Shown here: in pieces, positions 5,415 through 7,198 of the stretch | Numbering within the stretch: the first letter of the stretch is position 1 | How the letters are laid out: each line of letters begins with the position of its first letter | From: an uncultured Chloroflexota bacterium | GTDB taxonomy: Bacteria; Chloroflexota; Limnocylindria; Limnocylindrales; Limnocylindraceae | DNA: 7,198 bases | Assembly: GCA_903847005.1 (NCBI GenBank) | Contig: CAINCM010000059.1 | Coordinates: 1-7,198, forward strand | Reading direction: 5' to 3' | Position numbers and translations under genes: made by a program | The notes under the pieces: model-generated | What the model saw: the letters and a program-made list of their open reading frames with translations, nothing else | The model's database searches: none | Told to the model about the DNA's origin: nothing

Positions 5415-5714
5415 ATGGCGAAGAAGGCATCACTCCGTCCCCTCGGCGACCGGGTGGTCGTGAAGCCAGTCCCTCGCGACGAGAAGACGGCGAGCGGGAT
5501 CATCCTTCCCGACACCGCGCAGGAGAAGCCGCAAGAGGGCGAAGTCGTATCCGTCGGTCCCGGTCGCATCCTCGATGACGGGAAGCGCGAGCCGATCGAC
5601 GTGAAGGTGGGGGATCGCGTCCTCCACGCGAAGTACGCCGGCACCGAGTTCAAGCTCGATGGCGCGGAGTACCTGATCGTCGGCGCGAAGGACATCCTTG
5701 CGATCGTCGAATAG
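5415..5714 (+). CDS. groES: Co-chaperonin GroES (Hsp10)
   Basis: Forms the heptameric lid of the GroEL folding chamber in the cytoplasm. The 99 residues match the family length (about 95-100) and pattern. [12 protein letters not shown] is at 7-18, the mobile loop SGIILPDTA at 27-35 carries the hydrophobic tripeptide IIL that docks on Gro[12 protein letters not shown] is in the middle, [16 protein letters not shown] forms the later barrel strands, and the C-terminus is [17 protein letters not shown] 5415 follows a perfect Shine-Dalgarno. groEL starts 46 bp downstream and both should be transcribed together under CIRCE/HrcA control. Confidence 0.98.
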   Translation: MAKKASLRPLGDRVVVKPVPRDEKTASGIILPDTAQEKPQEGEVVSVGPGRILDDGKREPIDVKVGDRVLHAKYAGTEFKLDGAEYLIVGAKDILAIVE

Positions 5715-5749
5715 CCACGTTTGAGTTTTGGCAAGCAGAGCAAGAAAGT

Positions 5750-7198
<1,449 letters not shown>

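Overview
This is a 7.2 kb stretch of a high-GC bacterial chromosome (roughly 60-65% GC by eye) with densely packed housekeeping genes. No mobile element, CRISPR array, tRNA or rRNA is visible. The genes are recognisable but the species is not. The high GC, the CIRCE/HrcA-type control of groESL and the GroEL and MetRS sequence style would suit Chloroflexota or a deep-branching Actinomycetota lineage. That is an impression, not a placement.

Layout: (1) Positions 1-2313, plus strand, carry a tightly spaced run. It starts with the C-terminal end of a family-5 (peptide/nickel-type) ABC transporter solute-binding protein, followed after 9 bp by nadE (ammonia-type NAD+ synthetase) and after 24 bp by rsmI (16S rRNA C1402 2'-O-methyltransferase). 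The run ends in a hairpin that spans the rsmI stop codon. (2) Positions 2333-2728, minus strand, hold a short ssb-like gene convergent with rsmI and divergent from metG. (3) Positions 2850-5298, plus strand, hold metG (methionyl-tRNA synthetase) and tatD (metal-dependent deoxyribonuclease) as a 26-bp-overlapping pair, closed by a perfect 9-bp-stem hairpin that includes the tatD stop codon. (4) From 5307 to the right edge lies the heat-shock chaperonin operon: a CIRCE operator with an apparent promoter built into it, a leader of about 70 nt with a candidate 13-codon ORF, groES with a consensus Shine-Dalgarno, and groEL, which runs off the window after 479 codons.

How the genes fit together: rsmI, metG and tatD are a classic conserved neighbourhood concerned with translation and genome maintenance. 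In Bacillus subtilis, from memory, the small minus-strand regulator gene abrB sits between rsmI and metS; here a minus-strand ssb-like gene holds that position. groES-groEL is a separate HrcA-regulated stress unit.

I found no convincing undescribed multi-gene system. The observations most worth checking are protein-level departures in otherwise normal genes: MetRS has its HIGH-type signature rearranged to GLHT and lacks one expected zinc ligand, RsmI lacks two usual motifs, NadE appears to lack a conserved Asp, and SSB has no acidic tip. At the DNA level they are a possible leader ORF ending inside the groES ribosome-binding site, two stop-codon-embedded hairpins, and a marked excess of GATC sites.
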